64,000 bases of DNA from Chryseobacterium sp. W4I1 (GTDB taxonomy: Bacteria; Bacteroidota; Bacteroidia; Flavobacteriales; Weeksellaceae), in the NCBI RefSeq assembly GCF_030816115.1, contig NZ_JAUSXQ010000001.1, forward strand, positions 2,356,001-2,420,000, given 5' to 3'. The position numbers were made by a program, and so were the translations under genes. Position 1 is the stretch's first letter; the number at the start of each line of letters is the position of its first letter. Below, piece by piece: positions 18,412 to 27,550 of this stretch. The notes beneath the pieces were generated by a model, which worked only from the letters and a program-made list of their open reading frames with translations, made no database searches and was not told the origin of the DNA.

Positions 18412-18573
18412 ATGAAAAACCTAAAGAAAATAACAAACCCTGAGCTAAAGAAAATTAATGGCGGAAATGCACCTGAATGTCCGGAAGGAACAACAGCCTG
18501 CTATATCCCACCCAAAAATGGTTTTCCTTCACGATGGAGGTGTATTTCTGTTACCACGGAATGCCCCGATTAA
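18412..18573 (+). CDS. Short GG-leader (bacteriocin-type) secreted peptide
   Basis: A peptide of 53 residues (ATG 18412; an ATG at 18391 adds seven). The N-terminal part, ending ITNPELKKINGG, is a classic double-glycine leader (TIGR01847-type bacteriocin signal: x-E-L-x-x-I-x-GG). Such leaders are cut after GG by C39-peptidase ABC exporters. The mature 30-residue part has four Cys (ECPEGTTACY and later WRC...ECPD), which could form two disulfides. No exporter or modifying enzyme lies nearby. It has its own terminator. Chryseobacteria carry many such 'bacteriocin-like' peptides, and antimicrobial activity is unproven. Confidence 0.8.
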   Translation: MKNLKKITNPELKKINGGNAPECPEGTTACYIPPKNGFPSRWRCISVTTECPD

Positions 18574-18583
18574 CCTATAACCG

Positions 18584-18618
18584 AAACCCGCTTTCAGAAA
18601 TTATGAAAGCGGGTTTCT
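18584..18618 (+). terminator. Terminator after the GG-leader peptide
   Basis: AAACCCGCTTTC pairs with GAAAGCGGGTTT (12 bp) around a nine-base loop and is followed by CTTA. It begins ten bases after the peptide stop. The rest of the gap to 18756 holds nothing recognisable. Confidence 0.88.
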
Positions 18619-18756
18619 TAAATAAATAGGTGAAAATTAAATATAAATTAAAGAAAATTGTAATGTAATTATGATGAATAATGAATTAACTCTGCTGTCA
18701 ATTTTTTACTATACCCCATTCACTTGCGAAGCAAAATTAACCATTCACCATTCACT

Positions 18757-19818
18757 TTAATATAGTTTGGCCATACTTTCAGCTGAAAAATCCAACAGCC
18801 CTTCAGTATTTCCGTTTTTTATTTTTTGTACCCATTGAGGATCCTGTAAAAGTGCACGCCCTACTGCGATAAGATCAAACTCCTCATTGTCCAGTCTTCT
18901 GATAAGATCTGTTAAATCAGCCTTTTCTGTTCCCTGTCCTGCAAAAGCACCCATGAAATCTCCTTTTAAACCAACAGAACCTACAGTAATTGTTGGCTGC
19001 CCTGTAATCTTCTTGGCCCAGCCAGCAAAATTCAGGTCAGAGCCTTCAAATTCAGGTTCCCAGAAACGGCGTTGCGAGCAATGGAAAATATCAACTCCGG
19101 CTTCTTTTAACGGCAATAGCCATTCTTCCATTTCCGCTGGAGTCATAGCCAATTTGCTGTTATAATCCTGCTGTTTCCATTGGGAAAGACGAAGAATAAT
19201 AGTGAAATCCTCTCCTACAGCAGCTCTTATTGCTTTAATGACATCAACTGCAAATCTGTTCCTCTCTTTTAATGTTTTACCGCCATATTCATCCGTTCTC
19301 GTATTGGTTACTTCCCAGAAAAACTGATCAATCAGATAACCGTGAGCTCCATGGATTTCAAGGACGTCAAAACCCAGATCCTTAGCTGATTTTGCAGAAG
19401 CTGCAAACTGTGCAATCGTATCCTGAATATCTTCTAAAGTCATCGTGGATGCTTTCTCCATTGGAGCTAAAGGATAATCTTCGGATATTCTTGTATCTCC
19501 TACATGCCAGATCTGTGGGCCCATTTTACCACCATTCTGATGAACGGCATTGATTACGTTTTTCCAGCCTGCTAATGCTTCATTTCCATAAAAATCAGGG
19601 ATATTCTGCATGTTTTTGGAAGCAGTCCTGTTGATAACTGTTCCTTCAGAAAGGATCAATCCAACGTCGGCCGCAGCTCTTCTTGCATAATACTCGGCAA
19701 TATTTTGAGTAGGAACTCCATTATCAGATTGTGCTCTGGTCATAGGAGCCATTACAATTCTGTTTTTAAGTTCCAGATTCTTGTAAACAAACGGTTTAAA
19801 TAATGATTCTGTGCTCAT
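18757..19818 (-). CDS. NADH:flavin oxidoreductase, old yellow enzyme family
   Basis: A 353-residue FMN-dependent TIM-barrel enzyme that reduces activated alkenes, quinones or nitro compounds with NAD(P)H. Family marks are LKNRIVMAPMTRA near 17-29, GLILSEGTVI near 55, the substrate-binding HGAHGYLIDQFFW near 155-167 (H-x-x-H variant), and the FMN phosphate site at the C-terminus (DLIAVGRALLQDPQW). It is divergent from an HxlR regulator, a usual arrangement for redox-responsive control of such reductases, and the shared gap holds repeated GTAAC motifs. Confidence 0.93.
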   Translation of the reverse strand: MSTESLFKPFVYKNLELKNRIVMAPMTRAQSDNGVPTQNIAEYYARRAAADVGLILSEGTVINRTASKNMQNIPDFYGNEALAGWKNVINAVHQNGGKMGPQIWHVGDTRISEDYPLAPMEKASTMTLEDIQDTIAQFAASAKSAKDLGFDVLEIHGAHGYLIDQFFWEVTNTRTDEYGGKTLKERNRFAVDVIKAIRAAVGEDFTIILRLSQWKQQDYNSKLAMTPAEMEEWLLPLKEAGVDIFHCSQRRFWEPEFEGSDLNFAGWAKKITGQPTITVGSVGLKGDFMGAFAGQGTEKADLTDLIRRLDNEEFDLIAVGRALLQDPQWVQKIKNGNTEGLLDFSAESMAKLY

Positions 19819-19841
19819 TTTTAAATTGATATTTTATAATT

Positions 19842-19938
19842 GTTACACAAAGTAACTAATAATAGTTCGTTTTTGTATCTTTTGTTGAAAAAATAGTGGT
19901 AACTTTGCAGTAACTTACATTAGTAACTTAAAAGTAAC
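19842..19938. promoter_or_regulatory. Divergent promoter region with phased GTAAC repeats
   Basis: The gap between the OYE and HxlR genes carries GTAAC at 19852, 19899, 19910, 19923 and 19934 on the plus strand and its reverse GTTAC at 19842. Three of the copies extend to GTAACTT. Spacings of 11, 13 and 11 bases put them on about the same face of the helix. The copy at 19899 lies within an exact -7 box TAACTTTG (19900-19907) for the HxlR gene. They are likely operator sites for the HxlR protein, acting on both promoters. Confidence 0.6.
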
Positions 19939-19942
19939 AGAT

Positions 19943-20332
19943 ATGAAACAAAATGAACTGATGCAATACAGCTGTCCACTGGGCAAAGCAATGTCTGCTC
20001 TGGGAAGCAAATGGAAACCAATTATCGTTCTGGTTATTAAAGACCGAAAGCTGCGTTTTGGGGAGCTTGCCGTAAGAATTAATGTCATCTCCCGAAAGGT
20101 GCTTACAGATCAGTTAAGAGAAATGGAAGCTGATGGATTGGTGATCCGTGAAGAGTTTAAGGAGCTTCCTCCAAGAGTGGAATATTCGTTGACAGAAAAG
20201 GGATTGGCGTTGTTGCCTATTTTGTATCAATTGGAAGAATGGGAGACGAAATATCATATTTATGACCCCAATAAAGCAAAGGATTGTAAAACTCTTTTGG
20301 AAGAGAAGAAAATAAAAAAGGCTGTTGTTTAA
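19943..20332 (+). CDS. HxlR-family transcriptional regulator
   Basis: A 129-residue winged-helix regulator. The HxlR pattern is complete: CPLGKAMSALGSKWKPIIVLVI with the conserved Cys at residue 10, RFGELAVRINVISRKVLTDQLREME as the recognition region, and the wing PPRVEYSLTEKGLAL. HxlR members often sense electrophiles or redox change through that N-terminal Cys and control a divergent oxidoreductase, here the old yellow enzyme. The two genes share a 124-base gap full of repeated motifs. Confidence 0.94.
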   Translation: MKQNELMQYSCPLGKAMSALGSKWKPIIVLVIKDRKLRFGELAVRINVISRKVLTDQLREMEADGLVIREEFKELPPRVEYSLTEKGLALLPILYQLEEWETKYHIYDPNKAKDCKTLLEEKKIKKAVV

Positions 20333-20351
20333 TCGTATTTTATCTTAAAAA

Positions 20352-21209
20352 TTATAAATTTCCTGATTCCCAATTTTTCCAATTATTATTAGATTTTAAA
20401 ATTAGCTTCCAATAAGAAGTATTTTTAGTGATTAAAACTTGAGAAATAAGTTTATACGTTTCCTGCTTACTTGGCAGAACACTTGGATCATAATGAAAAG
20501 TATCAATTGTCAACAATTTTTGAAGATTTTTAGGAATGCATTTCTTTATTTCATCTTCAGTCGCAGAGATTAAGCTTGGATTTGTTTCGTGGAAATATCT
20601 TATTAAATCACCAAAGCTTATCAATTTTTTGGGGTTATCAAAATCTCTTAATCTAACTCCTACTTTTTCATAATCTTTATAATTACTATTAAATATAATT
20701 AATTTAGAATGAACTTTAATTGCCTGAACATTCTCTCCAACAAGTTCAAAATTCTCCATATCAGTAATGCCTTGCTTATTTTCAATTCTTGTATATTCGT
20801 CACTATCAATTAGTACAATGTTACTTGCATTTGTAATATAATTTCTTTCAGGATATTTATCAACTGGATAATCAATACAGTTACCAATATAATCCAATTC
20901 TATTTCAGCTGTTTTAGCTCTATTTTGATAACCACTTTTCTCAAAAACAATTGCCCATCGTTTTTCATCAGCATACAAATGAATTCGGCTTCCTGCAGTT
21001 TCACAATAACCATGCTCTAAATCAAGAAAAAAATTATACTTAATATCTTGTGGTCGAACTTTTGGATAATATTTAGTTGGTAAGCCTGTGAAAGCCATAT
21101 CTAATTGTTCTAAAATTTCACTTTCAGTATAACTCGTTTGTAATTTGCTAAATTGTTTATTGCATGAAGCCAAAGTAAATAAAACGATAGTAATTGATAT
21201 TAATTTCAT
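20352..21209 (-). CDS. Lipoprotein of unknown function
   Basis: The N-terminus has a lipoprotein signal (LFTLASCNK, lipidated Cys at residue 16), so the 285-residue protein is probably tethered to a membrane facing the periplasm or surface. The rest is mixed alpha/beta, with many Tyr and Lys and only a few Cys, and I recognise no domain. AT-richer codons than the flanking dehydrogenase suggest a more recently acquired or weakly constrained gene. It is convergent with the HxlR gene. Confidence 0.72.
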   Translation of the reverse strand: MKLISITIVLFTLASCNKQFSKLQTSYTESEILEQLDMAFTGLPTKYYPKVRPQDIKYNFFLDLEHGYCETAGSRIHLYADEKRWAIVFEKSGYQNRAKTAEIELDYIGNCIDYPVDKYPERNYITNASNIVLIDSDEYTRIENKQGITDMENFELVGENVQAIKVHSKLIIFNSNYKDYEKVGVRLRDFDNPKKLISFGDLIRYFHETNPSLISATEDEIKKCIPKNLQKLLTIDTFHYDPSVLPSKQETYKLISQVLITKNTSYWKLILKSNNNWKNWESGNL

Positions 21210-21242
21210 AAAGTTATCATCAGTATTTCAGGCTAATTTAAC

Positions 21243-21276
21243 AAAAAACCGCTTCCCAAAGAAAGCGGTTCAATTT
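21243..21276 (-). terminator. Terminator after the E1 dehydrogenase gene
   Basis: On the minus strand AACCGCTT pairs with AAGCGGTT around a seven-base loop and is followed by TTTTTTGT. It lies just past the E1 stop at 21292. Confidence 0.85.
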
Positions 21277-21291
21277 TATCTAAAATCACAA

Positions 21292-23724
21292 TTAAAATAT
21301 CGCAGGATATTTCTGTGGATTGGTTTCATTAAACATGGCGTAAATCTTTTCAACCATATCATCTGAAGATGGCTTACTGAAGTAATCTCCGTCACTTGCA
21401 TACGCAGGTCTATGATCATTGGCCGCGATAGTCAACGGATCTGAATCCAGGAATCTGAATGCTTTTTGTTTTTCTAAGATCTGCTGAAGGATAAACGCTG
21501 AAGTTCCACCTTCCACATCTTCATCGATTACGACTAATCTGTTGGTTCTCTTCACGCTTTCAGCAATTTCATTCGTTAAATCGAAAGGAATTAATGACTG
21601 AACATCAATAACCTCCGCAGAGATTCCTAATTTTTCCAATTCTTCTGCTGCATCCATCACTACTCTCCAGGTAGAACCGTAAGTGACCAAAGTAACATCT
21701 TTTCCTTCTTTAGTTACTTCAATTTTTCCTACAGGCACAGTGAATTCACCTAAGTTATCAGGCTGTTTTTCTTTTAATCGGTATCCGTTCAAACATTCAA
21801 CGATCACTGCTGGATCGTCACTTTGAAGCATGGTATTATAAAATCCGGCTGCTTTTGTTAAGTTTCTTGGTACCAAAACCAGAATTCCCTTGGAAAGGTT
21901 TAGAATTCCTGCCATTGGAGAACCTGAATGCCAAACACCTTCCAGTCTGTGGCCTCTCGTTCTGATGATTACCGGAGCTTTCTGACCTCCTTTTGTTCTG
22001 TACTGAACCGTCGCCAAATCATCACTCATTCCTTGAAGACAGTATAAAATATAATCTAAATACTGGATCTCAGCAATAGGTCTCAAACCTCTCATTGCCA
22101 TCCCGATACCCTGACCGAGAATGGTAGCCTCACGGATTCCGGTATCTGCCACACGGACATCACCGTATTTTTCCTGCATCCCTTCAAGTCCCTGGTTCAC
22201 GTCACCTATATTTCCGGCATCTTCACCAAATACTAAAGTTTCAGGATATTTCTCGAAAATTCTGTCGAAATTATTTCTAACCACTACTCTTCCGTCCACA
22301 TCTTCAGAACTGTCAGAATAGACAGGCTTAATCTCTTTCACATTTTCAGCTTTCCACTGAGACTGTGAATATAAATGGGAAGAATAGTTATCTTTTTCTA
22401 CTTCAAAAACTTCATTGTACTTCTGCATCAATTGGGTTCTCTCTGCAGAATTTGTTCCTCTTGTCATCAATAAAGCTTTTCTTGCTAAATGGAAAATATC
22501 TTTTTTAGCCTTAGAAACCAATTTACTGAACTGAGCAATATAGCCTTCGATCTCAGCATTCTGACTTTTAAGGTTTTCAATCAATGGTAAAACAGACTGA
22601 ATAAGATCCGAAATGGTTTTCTGATAGTTTTCCCAAGCGTTTTTCTGCCCGGCTTTTGCTATTTTTTTAGCTTCGTCATCTATCGCATTCAATTCTTCAG
22701 CTGAAGCAATAATTTCTTCTTTCCCTTCAATTTCAATTGAATAGTTCAAAATCCATTCTCTGAATTTCAGTAAACCATCAAACTGAGATTCCCAGGAAAG
22801 GCGCTCTTCATTTTTATATCTTTCGTGAGATCCTGAAGTAGAGTGACCTTGAGGTTGTGTAACTTCAATCACATGAACCACTACAGGAACACTTTCCATT
22901 CTTGCAAACTGCTCTGCTCTTGCGTAAGCATCCAATAATGCAGGATAATCCCAAGCTTTCACCTGGATGATCTCACATCCCTGGTTCTCACCTTCTTTTC
23001 TTTGGAAACCGCTTAGCATTTCAGCAATATCAGCTTTTGCTCTCTGATTTTTCGTAGGAACCGAAATTCCGTAACCATCATCCCAGATAGAAACAATCAT
23101 AGGAACCTGAAGTGCACAGGCTGCATTCAGAGTTTCCCAGAAATGTCCTTCTGCTGTAGATGCATCACCAATCGTTCCGAAAGCAATTTCATTACCTTCT
23201 TTAGAGAATTTTTCAGACCCGTCAAATTTTACACTTTTATACACTTTAGAAGCCTGAGCCAATCCTAATAGTCTCGGCATCTGCCCTGCTGTAGGAGAGA
23301 TATCGGAAGAGATATTTTTCTGGGCTGTAAGATCTTTCCAGCTTCCGTCATCATTTAAACTTCTTGTTGCAAAATGCCCGTTCATCTGTCTTCCTGCCGA
23401 AGCCGGCTCTCTTTCAACACTTGTATCTGCATAAAGCTGTGCGAAAAAGCTTTCAACCGTTAAAGCATCTACTGCTAATGCAAAAGTCTGATCCCTGTAA
23501 TATCCTGAACGGAAGTCCCCATTTCTGAAAACTTTCGCCATGGCCAGCTGAGGAAGTTCTTTACCATCCCCAAAAATTCCGAATTTAGCTTTTCCTGTAA
23601 GTACTTCTCTTCTTCCAAGATAAGACATTTCGCGTGATATCCTTCCTAACCTGTAGTCTTCAAGTATCTGATTTTTAAAATCCTGGAAAGAAATTTGCTG
23701 TGTTTCAATATAGGTTGTCTGCAT
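21292..23724 (-). CDS. 2-oxoacid dehydrogenase E1, fused alpha and beta subunits
   Basis: An 810-residue thiamine diphosphate enzyme that decarboxylates a 2-oxoacid (probably branched-chain or pyruvate) and passes the acyl group to lipoyl-E2. The N-terminal half is the alpha subunit: GHFATRSL, GDASTAEGHFWE as the thiamine-binding GDG-type motif, and the SGSHERYKNEERL loop. The C-terminal half from about residue 475 is the transketolase-like beta subunit (VFGEDAGNIGDVNQGLEG, EIQYLDYILYC, TYGSTWRVVMDAAEEL, VIDVQSLIPFD). The fused arrangement is common in Bacteroidota. E3 may be the lpdA product at 9377; E2 is not in the window. Confidence 0.94.
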   Translation of the reverse strand: MQTTYIETQQISFQDFKNQILEDYRLGRISREMSYLGRREVLTGKAKFGIFGDGKELPQLAMAKVFRNGDFRSGYYRDQTFALAVDALTVESFFAQLYADTSVEREPASAGRQMNGHFATRSLNDDGSWKDLTAQKNISSDISPTAGQMPRLLGLAQASKVYKSVKFDGSEKFSKEGNEIAFGTIGDASTAEGHFWETLNAACALQVPMIVSIWDDGYGISVPTKNQRAKADIAEMLSGFQRKEGENQGCEIIQVKAWDYPALLDAYARAEQFARMESVPVVVHVIEVTQPQGHSTSGSHERYKNEERLSWESQFDGLLKFREWILNYSIEIEGKEEIIASAEELNAIDDEAKKIAKAGQKNAWENYQKTISDLIQSVLPLIENLKSQNAEIEGYIAQFSKLVSKAKKDIFHLARKALLMTRGTNSAERTQLMQKYNEVFEVEKDNYSSHLYSQSQWKAENVKEIKPVYSDSSEDVDGRVVVRNNFDRIFEKYPETLVFGEDAGNIGDVNQGLEGMQEKYGDVRVADTGIREATILGQGIGMAMRGLRPIAEIQYLDYILYCLQGMSDDLATVQYRTKGGQKAPVIIRTRGHRLEGVWHSGSPMAGILNLSKGILVLVPRNLTKAAGFYNTMLQSDDPAVIVECLNGYRLKEKQPDNLGEFTVPVGKIEVTKEGKDVTLVTYGSTWRVVMDAAEELEKLGISAEVIDVQSLIPFDLTNEIAESVKRTNRLVVIDEDVEGGTSAFILQQILEKQKAFRFLDSDPLTIAANDHRPAYASDGDYFSKPSSDDMVEKIYAMFNETNPQKYPAIF

Positions 23725-23857
23725 AGCTAGATATAAAAGTTTTTATTCTTCAAGTATGGCGCTAATATACAATTTTTAAACTAATTTTAATTTTCAATAA
23801 TTTTTTTTAAAAATTTGATAATAAATAAATAGTGTTTTATATTGTAAAAAATTGTAA

Positions 23858-24157
23858 ATGATGGAAAAAAAATCACCTCATATCCTGAATGCATCGAGCA
23901 ATCTTTTAGGTTTTTCCCTGATTATCATCACGTCACTTAAAATCACAAAAATGAGTGCCCATACCCATCTTGATGAGTTTGCAAGTCTGGCGTGTCTGCT
24001 GTTTGCCTGTAGCTGCTTTTCTTCGTTTCTGGCGATCAGGACAAAGAATGAAAAGCGGGAAACGAAATATGAGACTATTGCGGATTATCTATTTTTAATC
24101 GCTTTATTTTGCATTGTTTTAGCAGTTGTCATTGTGACTGTTAAAATAATTGATTAA
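23858..24157 (+). CDS. Small membrane protein of unknown function
   Basis: A 99-residue protein with three hydrophobic stretches (about 15-27, 44-58 and 79-97) separated by short charged loops, so a small inner-membrane protein. The second helix carries three Cys in CLLFACSCF. ATG 23858 is followed at once by a second Met; either may start. It is divergent from the E1 gene. No family function is known to me. Confidence 0.7.
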   Translation: MMEKKSPHILNASSNLLGFSLIIITSLKITKMSAHTHLDEFASLACLLFACSCFSSFLAIRTKNEKRETKYETIADYLFLIALFCIVLAVVIVTVKIID

Positions 24158-24332
24158 AACTATAACCTAATAATTTTAGTTTACAAAATCTTTTATTTTT
24201 ACCTTTAAATAATCACATTTTAATCCTTATTAAAGAAAATTAATAAGCTTTTTTATACAAAATTAAATCTATAAAAAAGAGAATTCCGTCATGCAGCCTG
24301 TATTTTTTCTACAAAAATTTAATCTTAAAAAT

Positions 24333-24368
24333 AAAAACCGGAATGCAGTAACACATTCCGGTTTTTTA
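24333..24368 (-). terminator. Terminator after the polyprenyl synthase gene
   Basis: AAAAACCGGAATG pairs with CATTCCGGTTTTT around an eight-base loop, with A and T runs outside. It is 20 bases past the synthase stop and could also serve the small membrane protein from the other side. The remainder of the 24158-24387 gap holds nothing recognisable. Confidence 0.9.
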
Positions 24369-24387
24369 TTTTGTTTATTTTAAGTTC

Positions 24388-25365
24388 TTAAAATTTTCTT
24401 TCAATTACATAGTCAAGCATACTGTGCAGTGATTTTCTGGGTTCAGAATCCGGAAATTCATTCAGGATATCTTTTGCCTTCTGCTGAAAATCTTTCATGA
24501 CTTTAATGGCGTAATCCATACCACCGGAATTTTTTACAAAATCTATAAGTTCTTTAACACGCTTTTGGTCATTATTGTAGCGCTTTATCGTGTTAAAATA
24601 GTACTTCTTATCTTTCTCGCTTGCATTTTTCAGTGTATAAATCAAAGGAAGCGTCATTTTCTGCTCTTTAATATCAATTCCCACCGGCTTTCCGATAAAA
24701 TTTGAACTTAAATAATCAAAAAGGTCATCTTTAATCTGAAATGCCATCCCTGTATACGTCCCGAAATCCATCATTTTTTTAGCAAGTGCCTCATCTGCAT
24801 TATTGGATAAAACTCCTATCTCGCAGCATGCAGCAATCAGAGTCGCGGTTTTCTGACGGATAATTTCATAGTAAACTTCTTCGGTAATATCCAGTTTTCT
24901 AGCCTTTTCCAATTGCAGAAGTTCACCTTCGGACATTTCACGGATCGTTCTTGAAATTACTCCTAAAAGATCGTAGTCTTTATGGTCTGTAGACAGAAGC
25001 ACTGATTTTGACAAAAGGTAATCTCCCACCAAAACAGCAATTTTATTTTTCCATAAAGCATTGATTGAAAAAAAATTACGACGCTTAAAGCTTTCATCTA
25101 CGACATCGTCATGAACCAAAGTTGCCGTATGAATCAGCTCAATCATAGAAGCTCCACGGTAAGTTTTTTCTGTGATTTCCCCTACCAGCTTTGCACAGAG
25201 AAATACAAACATTGGACGCATCTGCTTCCCTTTGGTAGTAACAATAAAACGGGTTACTTTATCCAATAAAGGCACTTTGCTCTGCATCGATTCATAAAAC
25301 TTCTGCTCGAAAAGTTTCATTTCCTCATTGATCGGTCGTTTGATTTCTTCTACGATATTTGCCAA
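24388..25365 (-). CDS. Long-chain polyprenyl diphosphate synthase
   Basis: A 325-residue trans-isoprenyl diphosphate synthase that extends farnesyl diphosphate with isopentenyl units, most likely to make the menaquinone side chain. Both aspartate-rich motifs are present: the first, DDVVD, at 86-90 in LVHDDVVDES, and the second, DDLFD, near 217. GKQMRP near 46-51 binds the diphosphate. The protein matches the IspB/octaprenyl synthase group by length and motif spacing. It has an exact -7 box upstream and its own terminator. Confidence 0.94.
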   Translation of the reverse strand: MANIVEEIKRPINEEMKLFEQKFYESMQSKVPLLDKVTRFIVTTKGKQMRPMFVFLCAKLVGEITEKTYRGASMIELIHTATLVHDDVVDESFKRRNFFSINALWKNKIAVLVGDYLLSKSVLLSTDHKDYDLLGVISRTIREMSEGELLQLEKARKLDITEEVYYEIIRQKTATLIAACCEIGVLSNNADEALAKKMMDFGTYTGMAFQIKDDLFDYLSSNFIGKPVGIDIKEQKMTLPLIYTLKNASEKDKKYYFNTIKRYNNDQKRVKELIDFVKNSGGMDYAIKVMKDFQQKAKDILNEFPDSEPRKSLHSMLDYVIERKF

Positions 25366-25402
25366 AATCTATGAATGATAGGTAAATAATTATTTATTCT
25401 CA

Positions 25403-25410
25403 CAAAGATA
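25403..25410 (-). promoter_or_regulatory. -7 promoter box of the polyprenyl synthase gene
   Basis: On the minus strand the sequence reads TATCTTTG, an exact match to TAnnTTTG, 38 bases before the start codon. Confidence 0.6.
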
Positions 25411-25438
25411 ATTTTTTTCACGCAATTTCAGGACAAAA

Positions 25439-26317
25439 TTAATCTTTGAGTTCTTCTTTTGGAATAAAATATAATGCCGGCTGCGCAGTCCCCAGCTTGG
25501 ATCTAAATTTTTCCCCAGAAATATAGATCCCGGTTTCATTGACAGCAACACCTTCTATCTGTCCGACTGTCAAAGCACTTCCAAGATAGTAATGTTTCGG
25601 TTTCTCCTTAAAAAAAATTCCCGGTTCTGTTTCTTTAAAAACGTTCATAAAAACTTCTGTTTTCTTCGTATAACCAACCAGGTAAAGTTTTTTATCAAAA
25701 TAGGCAGCATCAGTTACCACAAAATTAGTCTTGTAAGATTCTGTTTTCTCAGCTTTCTGCTTCTCAGATATGTTGGGATCAATAATATAATGGGTCGTTG
25801 ATTTTGACTTCCATTCTTTGGTAAACAGGTGCAGCTTTCCGTTGAGCCAGATCATCGCTTCGGCATCAAAGTCATTATTGGTGTATTTAGGAATGAACTC
25901 GGTCTGTTCAGGATACTCGAAGGAATTTTTTGTAATAGAATCATTCTTTGGTGCATTATTCTGAAAAGGAAGTTTATAGATTTCCAGATCTTTTCTGGTT
26001 CCGCCATTATTTCCGAAATCTCCGATATAGAAATTCTTTCCGTCATTGGTCAAAGCTTCCCAGTCTTTGTTTTTAGCATCAATTGTGAATGTACTTTTTA
26101 TGCTGCCGGAAGTTTCATCCAGTTCAAAAAGTTCGGGGGCATTTCCGCTGTCATTAAAAGTATACAGCTTTCCGTTCATAAAACTCAAACCCGATGTTTC
26201 CTGGATTTTATCATCTAAATAAGCAACCCTGAATTTTCTTATTTTAAAAAAATCAGCCTGCTGCGAAAAGAAGGACTGGAAAATGATAATGGTAAGGAAA
26301 AGGAAGGTTTTTTTCAT
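25439..26317 (-). CDS. Secreted beta-propeller-like protein of unknown function
   Basis: A 292-residue exported protein (signal peptide to about residue 18, cleavage after FFSQ). The mature part contains repeated short strands with the pattern G-K-L/F-Y (GKLYTFNDSG, GKNFYIGDFG, GKLHLFTKEW, DKKLYLVGYT), about 45-50 residues apart, suggesting a beta-propeller. GDFGNNG and NDFDAEAM are conserved-looking acidic loops. No active site is evident. It lies about 70 bases upstream of the polyprenyl synthase gene on the same strand. Confidence 0.75.
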   Translation of the reverse strand: MKKTFLFLTIIIFQSFFSQQADFFKIRKFRVAYLDDKIQETSGLSFMNGKLYTFNDSGNAPELFELDETSGSIKSTFTIDAKNKDWEALTNDGKNFYIGDFGNNGGTRKDLEIYKLPFQNNAPKNDSITKNSFEYPEQTEFIPKYTNNDFDAEAMIWLNGKLHLFTKEWKSKSTTHYIIDPNISEKQKAEKTESYKTNFVVTDAAYFDKKLYLVGYTKKTEVFMNVFKETEPGIFFKEKPKHYYLGSALTVGQIEGVAVNETGIYISGEKFRSKLGTAQPALYFIPKEELKD

Positions 26318-26384
26318 GGAACAAAAATAGAGTTTTGCAGATGACTGGAAAAATTTGGAGTCGTTTTGTTTCTTGTGAATTCAT

Positions 26385-26438
26385 AACCACCCCGTCAAAA
26401 AATTCTTTGAATTTTTGCCACCACTCCAAAGGATGGGA
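26385..26438. repeat. Dispersed palindromic intergenic repeat, copy 1
   Basis: This 54-base element begins AACCACCCCGTCAAAAAATTC and ends CCAAAGGATGGGA. It is nearly identical to the reverse complement of 38150-38203, with about half a dozen differences. It contains an inner dyad (AAAATTC/GAATTTTT) and a second hairpin at one end. It sits in the 26318-26549 gap, which holds no gene. The rest of the gap shows nothing I can name. Confidence 0.7.
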
Positions 26439-26549
26439 ATTTTGATCCGAGGAATTTACTTATTCCGAAAATCAGAGATAAAAAACTTAAGCGTTCAAGA
26501 AAACTTTTACCCTTTATATCACGCTGATTAAACAGATTGAGCAGATTTC

Positions 26550-27476
26550 TTATTCTGTTTGTTCCAGTCTTTTGGCCTGTTTCTTTAAATAGTCTTTTTG
26601 GTATTGCCTTACCGTTTTTCCGGTACCATCATGCCTCCAACCTGGCGAATTGAAAATATAATTGATTCTGTCGGAAATTTTCAGTCCCGGCTGTCTGATA
26701 TCCTTCCAGATCTTTCGCCATTCATAAAGAAGAACAGTGTCCGGTTTGTTGTCCGGCATTTTTGGATAGATACCATATTTTATGGGAACACTTGGATCTT
26801 CTTTTTCGAAGGTTCCGAAAATCTTATCCCAGATAATGAGGCACATTCCCATATTTCTGTCGAGGTATTTAATATTGCATGCATGATGGACTCTATGATG
26901 TGAGGGGGTTACCAGAATATATTCCAGAATGCCCAGCCTTTTCACAGTCTGAGTATGCACCCAGGTTCCATACACCTGACCCAGCGCATAAACGACCATA
27001 ATATGCCATGGATTGAAACCTAAAAAAGCCAGAGGAGAGAAATACAGATACCTGTAAAGCGGCTGCAGCACAGGGCTTCTAAAACCTGTCGTCAAGTTGA
27101 AATATTCAGAATTGTGATGGGTAATATGAACTGCCCAGAATGCCCGGGAATGGTGATCTACATAATGCAAAACGTAATAGGCAAAGTCTGTGATCACAAA
27201 ACAGATAAGCCAGTACCATACAGTAAAATCCCAAGTGAAAAGTCTGTGATTATAAAAGAAAAACATGACTCCCATGGCAAAAGCCTTCATCATCAGATCC
27301 AGCCCAAAGTTCATCACTGCAAGGTAAATACTTGTGGCAACATCCTTTTTGTTATATAGCTTAGCTTCAGAAACATGACTGTAGATCATTTCTGCTAAAA
27401 TAACTGTAGCATGAAGTGGGATTGACCATGCATAGACATTTTCAAGCCCGTCCTCTCCTGTAAAGAAATCCAGCAT
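26550..27476 (-). CDS. Sterol desaturase / fatty acid hydroxylase family membrane protein
   Basis: A 308-residue multi-pass membrane di-iron oxygenase. The His clusters that bind iron are all present: LHYVDHHSR near residue 123, AVHITHHNS near 135, and PSHHRVHHA near 195. About four to five hydrophobic segments surround them. Family members hydroxylate or desaturate lipids (fatty acids, carotenoids or alkylglycerols), and the bacterial substrate here cannot be told. The C-terminal 80 residues are soluble and basic. It stands alone. Confidence 0.92.
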   Translation of the reverse strand: MLDFFTGEDGLENVYAWSIPLHATVILAEMIYSHVSEAKLYNKKDVATSIYLAVMNFGLDLMMKAFAMGVMFFFYNHRLFTWDFTVWYWLICFVITDFAYYVLHYVDHHSRAFWAVHITHHNSEYFNLTTGFRSPVLQPLYRYLYFSPLAFLGFNPWHIMVVYALGQVYGTWVHTQTVKRLGILEYILVTPSHHRVHHACNIKYLDRNMGMCLIIWDKIFGTFEKEDPSVPIKYGIYPKMPDNKPDTVLLYEWRKIWKDIRQPGLKISDRINYIFNSPGWRHDGTGKTVRQYQKDYLKKQAKRLEQTE

Positions 27477-27550
27477 CCTGTATTAGTTTTATGTAAAGGT
27501 AGGATTTTAGGATTTTTTAAGAAATGTTTTAAATCTTTTTTAATGAAATT

